The notes beneath the pieces are model-generated. The model was not told the origin of the DNA. It saw nothing but the letters and a program-made list of their open reading frames with translations, and did not search any database. From the NCBI RefSeq assembly GCF_041360795.1, contig NZ_JBFUPW010000001.1, forward strand, positions 62,001 through 126,000: 64,000 nucleotides of DNA, read 5' to 3'. This document shows positions 1 to 10,200 of this stretch, in pieces. Made by a program: the position numbers and the translations under genes. This DNA comes from Arthrobacter_E sp041360795. GTDB taxonomy: Bacteria; Actinomycetota; Actinomycetes; Actinomycetales; Micrococcaceae. The number at the start of each line of letters is the position of its first letter. Positions within the stretch are counted from its first letter, which is position 1.

Positions 1-532
1 CCATGAACATGAACCCGGCGGCGAGAGAGCTGACGCCGGAGTCGAGCAGTTCCCGGAGCGCCTCCAGGTCCGACGTCTGCCGGGCGATGATCCGGCCCGA
101 GGTGTACTTCTCGTGGAATTCCAGGCTGAGCCGCTGGGTGTGCCGGAAGACGCGGACCCGCAGGTCCAGCAGCATCGCCTGGCTGAGCTTCGCGGTGCTC
201 GTCACGTACAGCGCGGTCAGCCACGCCGTCACGACGGCGGCCAGCAGATACCCGACGCCGGCCAGCAGCAGCGGCGCCGAGTCGCCGTGGATCAGGGCCG
301 GGAGCGCACGGTCGATGCCGAAGGCGATGAGCGCCGGCCCCGCGGCGTGTGCCGCCTGCGAGATCACCACCATGGCGACGGTCAGCCAGAACCGGACGCG
401 GATGGGCCGGATCAGCGAGCCGAGGAGGCGCAGGGACCGTTTACGGACGGCCCGGCTCTCCGCGGCGGCGAGCCGGGAGGAGTCCTCGTTCGACGTCCCG
501 AAGCCAGGCGTGGTCGTCTGTGCCGTGCTCAT
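1..532 (-). CDS. ABC exporter, membrane/ATPase fusion subunit (partial, N-terminal half of membrane domain)
   Basis: Only the first 177 codons lie in the window; the gene continues past base 1. The visible part has a basic cytoplasmic leader followed by a hydrophobic segment near residues 47-70 and another near 85-110, as at the start of an exporter-type ABC membrane domain, then the cytoplasmic-loop segment with FHEKYTSGRIIARQTSDLE, typical of this family. Its ATG overlaps the stop of the upstream exporter gene by four bases (ATGA), so the two are translationally coupled and probably form a heterodimeric exporter. The ATPase domain is outside the window. Substrate unknown: lipid, peptide or drug export are all possible. 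Confidence 0.85.
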   Translation of the reverse strand, partial: MSTAQTTTPGFGTSNEDSSRLAAAESRAVRKRSLRLLGSLIRPIRVRFWLTVAMVVISQAAHAAGPALIAFGIDRALPALIHGDSAPLLLAGVGYLLAAVVTAWLTALYVTSTAKLSQAMLLDLRVRVFRHTQRLSLEFHEKYTSGRIIARQTSDLEALRELLDSGVSSLAAGFMFM

Positions 533-2388
533 GCGTTCACCTCGTTATCGAACTCCGCGTCCTCCAGCTCGTCTTCGAGCTCGCTGTCCAGATCGACCGG
601 ATCCGGGTCGAGGCTTGCGATGACGTAGCGGTAGTGCTCGTTCGTCGCGAGCAGCTCGCTGTGCGTCCCGACGGCGGCGATCCGGCCGTCCTGCAGCAGG
701 GCCACGCGGTCGGCCAGGGCCACGGTGGACGGGCGGTGGGCGACGATCAGCGTCGTGGTGTCCCGCAGGACCTCCCGGAGCCGCGCCTCCACGAGTTCCT
801 CGGTCGCGACGTCGAGGGCGGACAGCGGGTCATCCAGCACCAGGACCTTCGGCCGGGCCGCGATCGCGCGGGCCAGGGCGATGCGCTGCCGCTGGCCGCC
901 GGACAGGCTCAGCCCCTCCTCGCCGATGCGGGTGTCCACGCCGTCGGGCAGGGCGTATGCGAACGATGCCTGCGCGACGTCGAGCGCCTCGGTGAGCGCC
1001 GCCGTCGCGCGCTCCTCGGAGGAGGTCACGTCGGCCGGCGCGCCCAGCAGCACGTTGTCCCGGATGGAGCTGGAGAAGAGCGTGGTGTCCTCGAAGGCGA
1101 CGGAGACGATGCTGCGCAGTTCGGTCAGGCTGAACTCGCGCAGGTCCTGGCCGTCGATGGTGATCCTGCCGTCCGTGACCTCGTAGAGCCGCGGCACCAA
1201 TTGCAGGAGCGCGGACTTCCCGGAGCCGGTGACACCCACGAGGGCCATGGTCTCGCCGGGGGCGAGGTCCAGAGTCACGTCCTCGAGGAGGTACTGAGGG
1301 TCGTCAAGGTTCGCCTCCAGACTGTCCGCGAAGGCGAAGCGTACGCCCTCGAAACGGACCGCGCCGTCGATCTCGGCCGGTCGGTGCGGAGCGGCGGGGT
1401 CGGCGATGGTGACCGGGCTGTCCATGACTTCGAAGTGGCGGTCGATGGCGGACTTCGCGGTCAGGGCCATGGAGAGCAGCATGCCGACGGCTTCGACCGG
1501 TCCCGCGACCACGGCAGCCGTCGCGAAGAAGGCGACGAGCGCGCCGATGCTGAGCTGTCCGTCCGCCGTGAGGGCGATGCCGAGCACCAGCCCGACGCCG
1601 AGGGCCAGTTCTGGCAGGAGCGTGGACACGAGCGAGAAGAAGGCCAGCTGGCGGGCCTTGAGGATCTCGGTCTGCCGGAGCTCTTCGGCCTGGTTGTTGA
1701 AGTTCTCGAGCGCTTCTCGGCCGCGGCCGAAGGCTTTGAGGACGCGGATGCCGTGGACGGATTCCTCGACGGCAGTGGCCAGGTCGCCGGCCTGGTCCTG
1801 GCTGCGGCGGGCGACGCGCAGGAAGTTGCGGCGGAACCGGGTGCCGGTGGCGACGATCGGGATGGCGGCGGCCAGGAAGACGAGCGCCAGCTGCCAGCTC
1901 ATGCTGAACATGATGCCCACGCCGATGACGACCGTGAGCGACGTGACCACCAGCATGATCGCCCCGAACGCCATCCAGCGCCGGAGGAAGTTGAGGTCCG
2001 CCATGGCGCGCGAGAGGAGCTGGCCGGAGCCCCAGCGGTCGTGGAAGTCGACGGCGAGGTCCTGCAGGTGCCGGTAGAGCGAGACGCGCAGGCCGTTCTC
2101 GACGGTCGTGGCCGGGTTGATGACGAACTGGCGTCGCAGGGCGATCAGACCGGCTTCCAGAACACCGAGCCCCAGGACGGCCGCGACGGCGATCCACACT
2201 TCAGAGGGCTGACCGCCCGGGTGGAGCGAATCGTTGATGAGGCTCCGAAGCACCTGGGGGATCGCCAGGGCGACGAGGCTGGCGCCGAGCGCGGAGAGAA
2301 GACCCATCACGAGCCGCGGCATGATCGGCTTCAGATGGGGGTAAAGGCGTCTGAGCGAGTGGAAGAACGTGGTCTGAGTCTGCGCCAT
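529..2388 (-). CDS. ABC exporter, fused membrane and ATP-binding subunit
   Basis: A 619-residue half-transporter. The first ~320 residues carry the six-helix exporter membrane domain; the ATPase follows with Walker A GVTGSGKS near residue 385, signature LSGGQRQR near 494, Walker B VLVLDDPLSALD near 511 and an H-loop AHRP near 546. The glutamate that usually follows the Walker B aspartate is replaced (DDPLSALD has D-P), as in the degenerate site of heterodimeric exporters, which fits its coupling to the next gene. The ATG at 2388 is preferred over an in-frame upstream start at 2448 because alignment to the family begins there. Substrate cannot be read from the sequence. Confidence 0.9.
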   Translation of the reverse strand: MAQTQTTFFHSLRRLYPHLKPIMPRLVMGLLSALGASLVALAIPQVLRSLINDSLHPGGQPSEVWIAVAAVLGLGVLEAGLIALRRQFVINPATTVENGLRVSLYRHLQDLAVDFHDRWGSGQLLSRAMADLNFLRRWMAFGAIMLVVTSLTVVIGVGIMFSMSWQLALVFLAAAIPIVATGTRFRRNFLRVARRSQDQAGDLATAVEESVHGIRVLKAFGRGREALENFNNQAEELRQTEILKARQLAFFSLVSTLLPELALGVGLVLGIALTADGQLSIGALVAFFATAAVVAGPVEAVGMLLSMALTAKSAIDRHFEVMDSPVTIADPAAPHRPAEIDGAVRFEGVRFAFADSLEANLDDPQYLLEDVTLDLAPGETMALVGVTGSGKSALLQLVPRLYEVTDGRITIDGQDLREFSLTELRSIVSVAFEDTTLFSSSIRDNVLLGAPADVTSSEERATAALTEALDVAQASFAYALPDGVDTRIGEEGLSLSGGQRQRIALARAIAARPKVLVLDDPLSALDVATEELVEARLREVLRDTTTLIVAHRPSTVALADRVALLQDGRIAAVGTHSELLATNEHYRYVIASLDPDPVDLDSELEDELEDAEFDNEVNA

Positions 2389-3040
2389 ACTGCGTGATCG
2401 CTTCGCTTCCCGATGAGCCGTGCCGTGAGTGTTCGTTACCTGTGGCAACCAGCCTACGCCGGGGTTTTATGCCCGGTTTGTCACACGGTTTCAGATGAAC
2501 GCAAGTGGGCGGATTCGGGGTCCGTCGTGGGCGGTGCCACGGGATGGCGGGGCAGTCCGCGGCGAGGGAGTGTCGACGGTCCTGCCATCAGTAGCGATGA
2601 GCGCCACTTCGCTAACTACCAGTACTCGGACGACAGCGAAGAAAACCGCGAGAGTTCCCGGCGACGCGCCCCGGATTCCGACTATCGGACCGGGGAGCGT
2701 GTTGCAGCAAATTCCGGGCGTAATGCTCGCGTTAGGCCACCTCCTTGCGGCGTGGCTGGGCGCCGAATGACGATGCCAAGTCAGGGTCGGCCGGGACGCG
2801 TTGGAAATCTGGCCGACTGTGGCAGGGACCCTCATCGAGGCGGTAAGTAGTGCCGAGGTTGCCAGATCAGGACCTGCGCGGTTGGTGCCCCCACTTCAGG
2901 CCGCAGGTGAAACTGTGGACTCGGGCGGATGGTTCGGTGGGCTGCTCTCAAAGAGATCGGAGTCAAGAGACGTAGCCTTAGCGTAACAAGGGCCCTAGCT
3001 GTCCCAACCACATGAAAGGTCAAAGAGCGGGGATGACTGC
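2389..3040. other. Gene-free stretch between ABC exporter and DUF2690 gene
   Basis: About 650 bp with no convincing coding region: short open frames occur on both strands but lack a ribosome site, family motif or codon bias. It should contain the promoter for the leftward exporter operon and the 3' end of the leftward DUF2690 unit. A good hairpin lies at 2669-2695 (CCCCGG/CCGGGG plus TCCGA/TCGGA around a 3-nt loop) but has no U-run, so its role is open. Confidence 0.5.
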
Positions 3041-3523
3041 TCAATAGACCGCGGGTATCCCGACGTGGTCAACAGACCTTCCGTTGCCAATAGAGAGTTC
3101 TTGACATGCTGGTATTTCCCGAAACCTCGACGAATACGCACGTGGAGCCGGGTGCACTAACCATCCCCGTCCACCAATAGCGTATCCATTTCCGACGCCT
3201 CTCGCAAAATCGCCGTTTCCAGTATAAGTCCCATTAGGCTTGTCCAAGCGTATGTCCGAGATCATCATGTAAGCGGCATTTTGCTGAGTGACGCGTACCC
3301 AATTACTGCCGCAATGAGGGGAGTATCGAAGCTCAACATTTGCTTGGTAGATTCCGCTGTTGTCATAGAGGGGCCAACTGGCGACATTGCAGGCGTCCGA
3401 AGAGCACCCTGAATTCTGAGGATCACGACCATCGGTCACCAGGGCAGATGCGGGATTTGCGCTCAGTATGATCGCTCCGATCGTGGACGCAAGAGCTAAA
3501 AAGGAAGTGAACAACTTTCTCAT
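3041..3523 (-). CDS. Secreted DUF2690 protein with frameshifted C-terminus
   Basis: 160 residues from an ATG at 3523 preceded by a GAGG ribosome site. Residues 1-26 are a signal peptide ending ANPASA. The mature part matches the DUF2690 (YjfA-like) pattern: DPQNSGCSSDA, VELRYSPHCGSNWVRV, and resembles the paralogue at 12043-12498 nearly residue for residue up to GNGYA. After that the reading frame is wrong. Adding one base in the Ala codon at about 3180 restores YWWTGMVSAPGSTC and an end at 3069 (WQRKVC, then stop) closely matching the paralogue. So this copy has a one-base deletion and an aberrant last ~44 residues: either a decaying gene or a sequencing error. Family function is unknown; proteins are exported. 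Confidence 0.85.
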   Translation of the reverse strand: MRKLFTSFLALASTIGAIILSANPASALVTDGRDPQNSGCSSDACNVASWPLYDNSGIYQANVELRYSPHCGSNWVRVTQQNAAYMMISDIRLDKPNGTYTGNGDFARGVGNGYAIGGRGWLVHPAPRAYSSRFREIPACQELSIGNGRSVDHVGIPAVY

Positions 3524-3871
3524 CGAATTCCTCGGCTTGTCGGTTCGATAGGAGGGGGGAGTGTAGGGTAGTTGACTTTGCTCAGAATGTTCATCTTGGG
3601 CATTTGTCAGCGTTGATTTGGCGGTAAACCTAAGTCGTCGCTGTTTACAGAGTATTCTCTGTCGAGGCGTCCGTCCGGCGACTTCGTTTTGACTTAGAGG
3701 ACGCACAATCACTAGCTCAAGCACACAGAGTTGGCGCTCGGACGATACCGGTGCTGTGTGGTCAGCGGGTCGTCTTCCATTCCAGTGACAACGGTGGGGG
3801 TAGCGTTGGTGAAGGGCTCATATCGAGGGCCCAAGCAGCCTGCGCAAACAGATTTGTGGCTGGAATTGAGG
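3524..3871. other. AT-richer intergenic stretch before the frameshifted DUF2690 gene
   Basis: About 350 bp between the stop of the putative immunity gene and the DUF2690 start. Open frames here are antisense or offset shadows of neighbours and I see no gene. It should hold the promoter of the DUF2690 gene. No strong hairpin or repeat was seen. Confidence 0.4.
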
Positions 3872-4249
3872 TTAGTCCAGCACGATTCGAATCTCGCTAG
3901 GCTCCTCGACTCTGTTGGCATAGATGTGAATCGAGTATTCAGAGGCGCCGAGGTCGAACGAGGTCAGTTCTCCGGAAATTATGTTTCCAACCTGCAGCTT
4001 TTTGGACGGGATTGAGATTGTTCCAGAAAAAATTTTGAGTTCTCCGCGAGATTCTTCATCGTTTGATGTAGATACGTGAACAGTAACCCTGCCGGCAGTA
4101 TCCGCCTGCGTCGCCACCAGAATCGCTTGAGCGGCGGCGACGCATGATTCATTCCCAGTTTTCCACTCGGGAATATCTGCGGTTTCAGCGTCGAGAATTG
4201 CAACTTGCCCATAGATTGGCAAAATTGAGAAGGTTGTCTTAATTTCCAT
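3872..4249 (-). CDS. Putative immunity protein, ComJ-like (NucA inhibitor type)
   Basis: 125 residues, starting at the ATG at 4249, which has AGGTG six bases upstream; an in-frame GTG at 4258 is the alternative. The pattern resembles Bacillus ComJ, the protein inhibitor of nuclease NucA: an early beta segment ending PEW, then a helix with AAAQAILVATQ (ComJ: a W-containing PxMDW followed by a helix of the same length), later SFDLGASEYSIHIYANRV (ComJ: SFDLPKGDYQLTCWTV). It has no signal peptide, as expected for a cytoplasmic antidote. It lies 32 bp after the Rhs-NucA gene, same strand, so it is the natural cognate immunity gene. AT-rich codon use unlike the surrounding chromosome points to transfer. 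The ComJ assignment rests on remembered family pattern, not on an alignment. Confidence 0.75.
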   Translation of the reverse strand: MEIKTTFSILPIYGQVAILDAETADIPEWKTGNESCVAAAQAILVATQADTAGRVTVHVSTSNDEESRGELKIFSGTISIPSKKLQVGNIISGELTSFDLGASEYSIHIYANRVEEPSEIRIVLD

Positions 4250-4281
4250 CGAGTTCACCTTTAACTTATTTCACTTTTCTT

Positions 4282-7200
4282 TCAGGGCAATCCGGTTACG
4301 TTCACTTGGAACGAATCGCCATGGCAGATGTTGTTCCGACGATAGAACTGAGACAGTGTACCTCCTTGGATGCGTTGTTCCTGAAGCGGCACACCTCGTA
4401 CCCAGGCGCCGTCCCCGCCTTCTCCTGTAGACGCAAAGGGGTATTCGTCGGGACTTCCCTCGCCACAGAAGTCCTGGCAGGCAGCTGCTCGATTCGAGGC
4501 AATCTGTTCAGGGTCCGTTGTTCTTGTCAGTACGTTCGGGTATCCAGCGTCCTGTGCTTCTTGAATACTCTGTGCAATATTGGGCATTTTTTCCGCACTA
4601 ATCTCAAGTACCGGAAGAGTTTCGGCGGCGGAACTCTCCGCTACAACCGCTCCCGCTTCGACTGCTTCTCCGGCAAAAATTGCGCCGTCGAGCATAGCCA
4701 ATTCGGGGGTGGCGAGACCAGCTGTTCCAATGTCTATGGCGACGCTGGCAACGACAATCCCTGCATTCATCCAGAACGTTGAGTCGTTCCACCAGTCGAG
4801 GCCGGTTGGATCGACCGCGTTGAGTGGGTTGTTGCCCGCATACGCATACCACTGGAGGGTCTTTTGGTACGCAGGATCGCGAGTGAGGAACTGTGTTGTT
4901 TTCGGGTCGTAGTAGCGAGCTCGGAAGTAAGTGAATCCGGTCTCCGAGTCGAGGTACCCATGAACGTATTGCAATGGGGTCGTTGCGGTGCCGGTGTGGC
5001 TCGTGGTCGTGCCGTGAGCGTCGTAAGCGTAGCTACCTGCCAGGTTTCCCGTGCCATCAGTGAGCGCGCGAGTAGACCCGATCTGGTCACCGAAGAAGAA
5101 GCTGGTTTGAGGGGAAGGGCCGGCTGTGAGCTGCTCCAGTGGAACGCCGCCGGGTCCATAGATCCAAGTGTTGGTTCCGTCTTCGAGGAGGTTCGGAGTT
5201 GATGCGTCGTCCCAGATGAAGGGCGTTGTCGTGGTTCCGCTGGTTTTGCTGCTCCGAAACCCCGCGCCGTCGTATGAGTACGTGGTGGTGCCGGCCGCGG
5301 TGACAGCTTTGGTGAGCTCGTCGGCACCGTTGTACGTGTAGGTGCTGGCGGCCCCGCTGGTGGGCATGGTGCTCGTCCGGTTGCCGTCCGCGTCGTATGC
5401 GTAGGCCGTGGCGCCGGCTGGCTTCGTGGCGCAACTGGGAGAGCTGGTGGTGGTTGTTGAACTCCAGCAGAGCTGGTTGGCGGGGTCGAACGCCTGGCTG
5501 TCGTTGCGGACGGTGGTGGCGTTGTTCGCTGCATCGTAGGCATTGGTCGAGGGTGTGCCACCTGTCGTGACGGTGCCCAGCTGATTGTTGGCGGTGTATG
5601 CGTAGGTTTCGGCCTGACCGGGGAGGCCCGTAGGAGTCTGGCCAGTAAGCTGCCCCGCATTGTCGCGGGTGTAGCTGAGTGAGGCGAGAGAGGTGGCGCC
5701 CTTGGTAAGGGCCTGTGCGGTGAGCTGTCCTGCATCGTTGAGCGTGTTGGTGACAGCGGTGCCATTAGGGTACGCGAGTTTGTTGATCTGGCCGTCGATC
5801 GTGTAGCCGATGGTGGTGGTGTTGCCGCTCATGTCAGCAACAGTGGAGAGCTGTTCGGAGTCGTCGTAGCTTCGCGTTACGGCCCCATTCCACCCGGGAT
5901 AGCTTTCGCTGACGAGGTTTCCTGCTTGGTCGTAGCCGTAGCCGATGGTGGAGCCGGCGCCGTTGGTGTGTTCGGTGATCTCTCCGAATTCGTCGAAGGC
6001 CCAGGTGCTGGCACCGGTGCCGTCCGTGGCCGAGACCTTGCGGTTGTTCTGGTCGTAGACGACTCCGCTGATCCCGGGAGTTCCGTCCGAGTAGCTCAGT
6101 GACGCCAACCGTCCGGAAGCGTCATAGCTGTAGCTTGCGGAGACGTTCTTCGGGGTGATGGTCTTGGTGGTCAGCCCGGCGGGATCGTAGGCAGTGGTCG
6201 TGATGTGGTTGTCTGCATCAGTGACCGTGATTTGCCGGTCTTGGCCGTCGTAACCGTAACTTGTCTTGTTCTTGAGACCGTCCGTGGTGGACGCGACCTT
6301 GCCGGTGGGGGTGTACGCCGTGGAAGCGATGGTGTTGTCAGGCGCTTTGACGGAGATGGCTTGTCCGGCTGCGTCATAGGTGATGACGGTCGTGTGGTTG
6401 TTCGCATCGGTGGTGGACGTCTTGCGGCCGTTGGCATCGAAGACGGCCTTCGATTGGTGGCCGAGGGGGTCAGTGACGATGGTGGTGTTGCCCCAGGCAT
6501 CGTGTCCGTAGGTCGTGCAGCCCTTCGCGGGAGGGGCGCACGTGGTGGTGATTCCGTTCGAGGTGCCGCTAGGGGACACGGTATTGGTCAGCCACCCGGT
6601 CGAGGTGTTGTAGCCCATCAGTGTTTTATGGTTCAGCGGGTCAGTAATGGACGTCACATCACCGTAGGGGTCGTACCCAATCGTGGTGACCTTGCCGCGC
6701 GCGTCTGTGGTGGATGTCCGCAAACCTGGGTGTGCGGCGTCGCTGTAGGCGTATCCGATGGTGCGGACTCCGGGAGTGGTTGTGGTGCTGACGGTGGAGT
6801 TTCCCAAGGGCGCCGAAGTTTCGCTGACGGAGACCTGTGTGGGGACTCCGGCGGTCGAGTACGTGGTGGCTGTCCGTAGCCCGGTGGGGGAGATGCTCAG
6901 CACCTGGTGTCCTGCATTGTCGTACTGATGGACCGTAGTGTTTCCGGCCGCGTCCGACGAGGAGATGCGATTACCGTGGTCATCGTAGGAGTACGTGGTG
7001 GTGTGACCGCCAGGATCCACCGCGGTGGTCACTCCGAGGCTGACCGGGTCGTAGGTGTACTTCCACGTCCCGGCGTCGGCGGTGCCTGCCCCACGGGTCT
7101 CGCTGGTAAGCAGACCGTTGGTGTCGTAAGTGTCGATGGTCTTGTGCCCGGCTGGATCGGTCACCTGGGTCTGCCCTTGGAGCAGTCCAGTGGTGGTGTC

Positions 7201-10200
7201 GGGGCCGTAGACGAAAGTGGTGGTCCGGCCGATCGCGTCGGTCTGAGAGGTCACCCGTTCTTTGGCGTCATAAACCATCGACATGACCGGTGCGGGGGTG
7301 CCGGTCTTCCCATAGTTCGCCGGCGTCCGCCAGGAATTGAGGAGATGCGCGCTGGTGTATCCGTACTGGGTCCGGTCCGAATTGTCGTCAGTCCCGCCCG
7401 TGCGGACGGTTCCCACACCGTAGACGTCGGTGAGGTTGCCGTTGGCGTCGTAGCCGTAGTCGATTTGCCGGTTGGCCGAGTCTTTGACGCTGGTGATGTG
7501 GGCGCCAGTCCACGTGAAGGTATAGGTGCGACCAGCTGGATCCTTCGCCGTCGACAGGTGCCCTGAACCGTCATAGGTGAAGGTGGTCGCATACGGGGTG
7601 GAGGCGACGGAACCGGCAAGGTCGGATTCGCTGCTCAAGCGCCCTGTGGCGGTGTCGAAGGTGAAGATCGTGTTGCCACGTCGCTTGTAAACATACGTGG
7701 TGCCGTTCTTGACCAAGGTGGCGTCGAACCGTGGTGCTGTCGTGGAGTACACCCCACCTGAGAGATTGAAGGCGACTCGGGAGCCGTCTTCTTGCAGGAT
7801 GGTGACCCTGCCTGTGGTGGCATCGGTGGTAGCGGACAAGCCGTAGTTGTACGTCCATCCCCAGCCGAAGGGGCCGTTCACGGCGAGACTCTTGTTGGGC
7901 CCGGACGGGTCCGCCAGAGCTGACGCATAGGATCGGCTCACATTCAAGGCGATACCCAGGCCAGGCGTGCTCAGATCAGTGGCATTGTCACCGTAGTACC
8001 CGGTTTGGGTGTTCACCGGGTCTCCGGCTGTGCGCTGCACACATCCACAGTTCACGAACGCAGGGTTGGAACCCTTGGGCTCGTCCTGAACACCCGCCGG
8101 GCCACCGATCGGGCTGCCAGGAGTGCCTCCCATGGGGATGAACGCGATGGCGTCGTAGGCGACGTCGTACACGCCTGCGGTCATGTTGCTGGAGTTGTCC
8201 AGGCTGACCGAGGCGCCGTTCTGCATCGCGAACGTTCCGAGAGTGGCCCACTGTTCGGAACCCCAGTCCTGGTTCACCCGGAACTTCCAGGGAGCCACTC
8301 CACCGCCGGGATTGATCGTGTACACGACATCCGTGGCCGTGGCCCCGGTGGCCGGGAAATGAACCTTGACCTTGTAGTACTGGAGACTGGGGAGGTTGGG
8401 TGTCCACGTGCCCGTGTTGATGACCGCGGTATCGGTGCTGGGTTGAGTGTGAGTGAAGAGCATCCGGCCTCCGAGCCCGACTCCCAGCTGATGGGTGTCG
8501 ATCTGCCCGACAGGGGCGCCCGAGGCGTCTTTTCCATAGTTGAGGCTGAAGGTGCCGTTGCTCGTCCAGTTCGAGTTCGAACAGCCCACGACGTTCTTTG
8601 CCGGGGACGGCTGATCGTCCACGATGATGGCGGAGAGCGGCACGGTCCCGGTGTCGAGATCGCAGGTGGGCGGATGCGGATCCGCGTAGCTGGGTTCGGT
8701 GCTTCCGGACCCATACTCGTAGGCGGATGTCGCACAGGATGCTGCGCAGTTCGTCACCCATGTGGCCGGTTTGTGCCACCAGCATTCGTAATCGGCCAGG
8801 GTGCAGTACTTCCCTGTGGCATCGGTGGGATTACAGCTATTGCTGCTATCGCACATCGCATTGACACCCGGGAATTGAATCCAGCTGGCGCCATGGTAGT
8901 CGGGGGTCGAGAACCCGTAATACCCGTAGCGGATCAGAGGGCTGGCCATCCAGCCAAGGACGCGTTCCTGGTAAGGCCAATCGGCAGGGTGGGCCGCGTC
9001 GGCATAGCTGTTCTGCAGGAAGGGGGCCCTGTTGGGCGGGAACGCCGGGTTGCGCGGGTTGTTCGCCCAGCCCACTCCCCAGGTTCCGTCGGGGCCGGTG
9101 CAGCTGGGGCCGGGGGTGCAGCCCGTGCTGTTCCCGAACGCCGCCGTGGGCTGAATGCCCGAGTTGTAAGCCCATAGGGCGAAGTACCAGTTCTCCAGCT
9201 TGGAAGGGTCGCCGTCATTGGCGATGATGCCAGCCGAGTAGAGCTGGTTCCAGGTGTCCTCCAGGATCTGCAGTCCTGCTGAGATGTTCTCCTGGTAGTC
9301 GTTCGCGATTTTCATCTGGCCGTGGAGGCTCAGAGATGAATCGCCGGCACGCATGCCATTCGTCACCTGGGCGATACCGTACCCGCAGTCCGCGCTGGGA
9401 TAGTCGATCTGATCGATGCTTCCGGCCGACCCGTAGTAGTCAGCGATGAGCGGATCGGCGGAGACGCCCGGAAGCGCGTGCCACGAGGCCTGATTGAAGT
9501 TGGATTCCTGCGCCAGGATGCCCAGCATCACCGACCGTGGGACCGTGGTCTGAGAACTCCCGGAGGGGTGGGTCAGAGGAATCGGTGAGAAGTCATCGCT
9601 CGGGGCATAGGCCGCCAAGCCCATATTGTGGAAGTTCGCAGGTCGTGAATACTGCGAACCGGAAAGCAAACCCTGTTCTGCCATCTGGACGGCCCAGTTG
9701 ACTTGGGCGTTGGACGGTTGCGTCACCTGCATGGCCGGGTCTAGCCGAGCGATTGAACACGTCGGCGTTCCGGCGGCGGTGGCTGTCCTCGGAGTCAGGA
9801 CACTTGCGAGGGTTGCGGTGCTGGTCTGGGCAGCACTCGGTGCGTTCGTTGGTTTGACGCCGACTCGTGATGGCGGTTGGGTCGTAGGTGCTGGAGATCG
9901 GTGCACGCCGTTTCCGGAATGCCTGCCTTTCTCCCGAGGTGCGCTGAAGTTTCTTTCGGAGGAGTGGTCACTGACGACACCATCCGGCACATCGTCTGAC
10001 ACGTCGGTCTGCGTCTGGACAACGGCGGAGTCGAATGTCCGATCGCCAACCTCGCCCGTGGTGACCTTGAGTACCTGCCGTTCCTGAACCGACGCCTTGG
10101 CAGCTTCGTCTGCAGACTGTTCCGCCTTCACGGCGCCCCGCGGCGTCGTCTTGACCGTGAAAACGGCCTGACCATGGAGCGAAACGGCGTCCAGCATGCC

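Noticed and set aside
349..2397. Long plus-strand open frame opposite the ABC exporter (682 codons)
   Set aside because: It is antisense to a gene with full Walker and signature motifs and has an Arg/Gly/Val/Glu composition of a GC-rich shadow frame.
2669..2695. Hairpin in the 2.4-3.0 kb spacer as terminator
   Set aside because: Stable, but far from any gene end (about 350 bp downstream of the DUF2690 stop) and without a U-run. Left as unexplained.
3712..3921. Small minus-strand frame after the immunity gene as second immunity gene
   Set aside because: It overlaps the immunity gene in another frame, has no ribosome site, and no coding bias.
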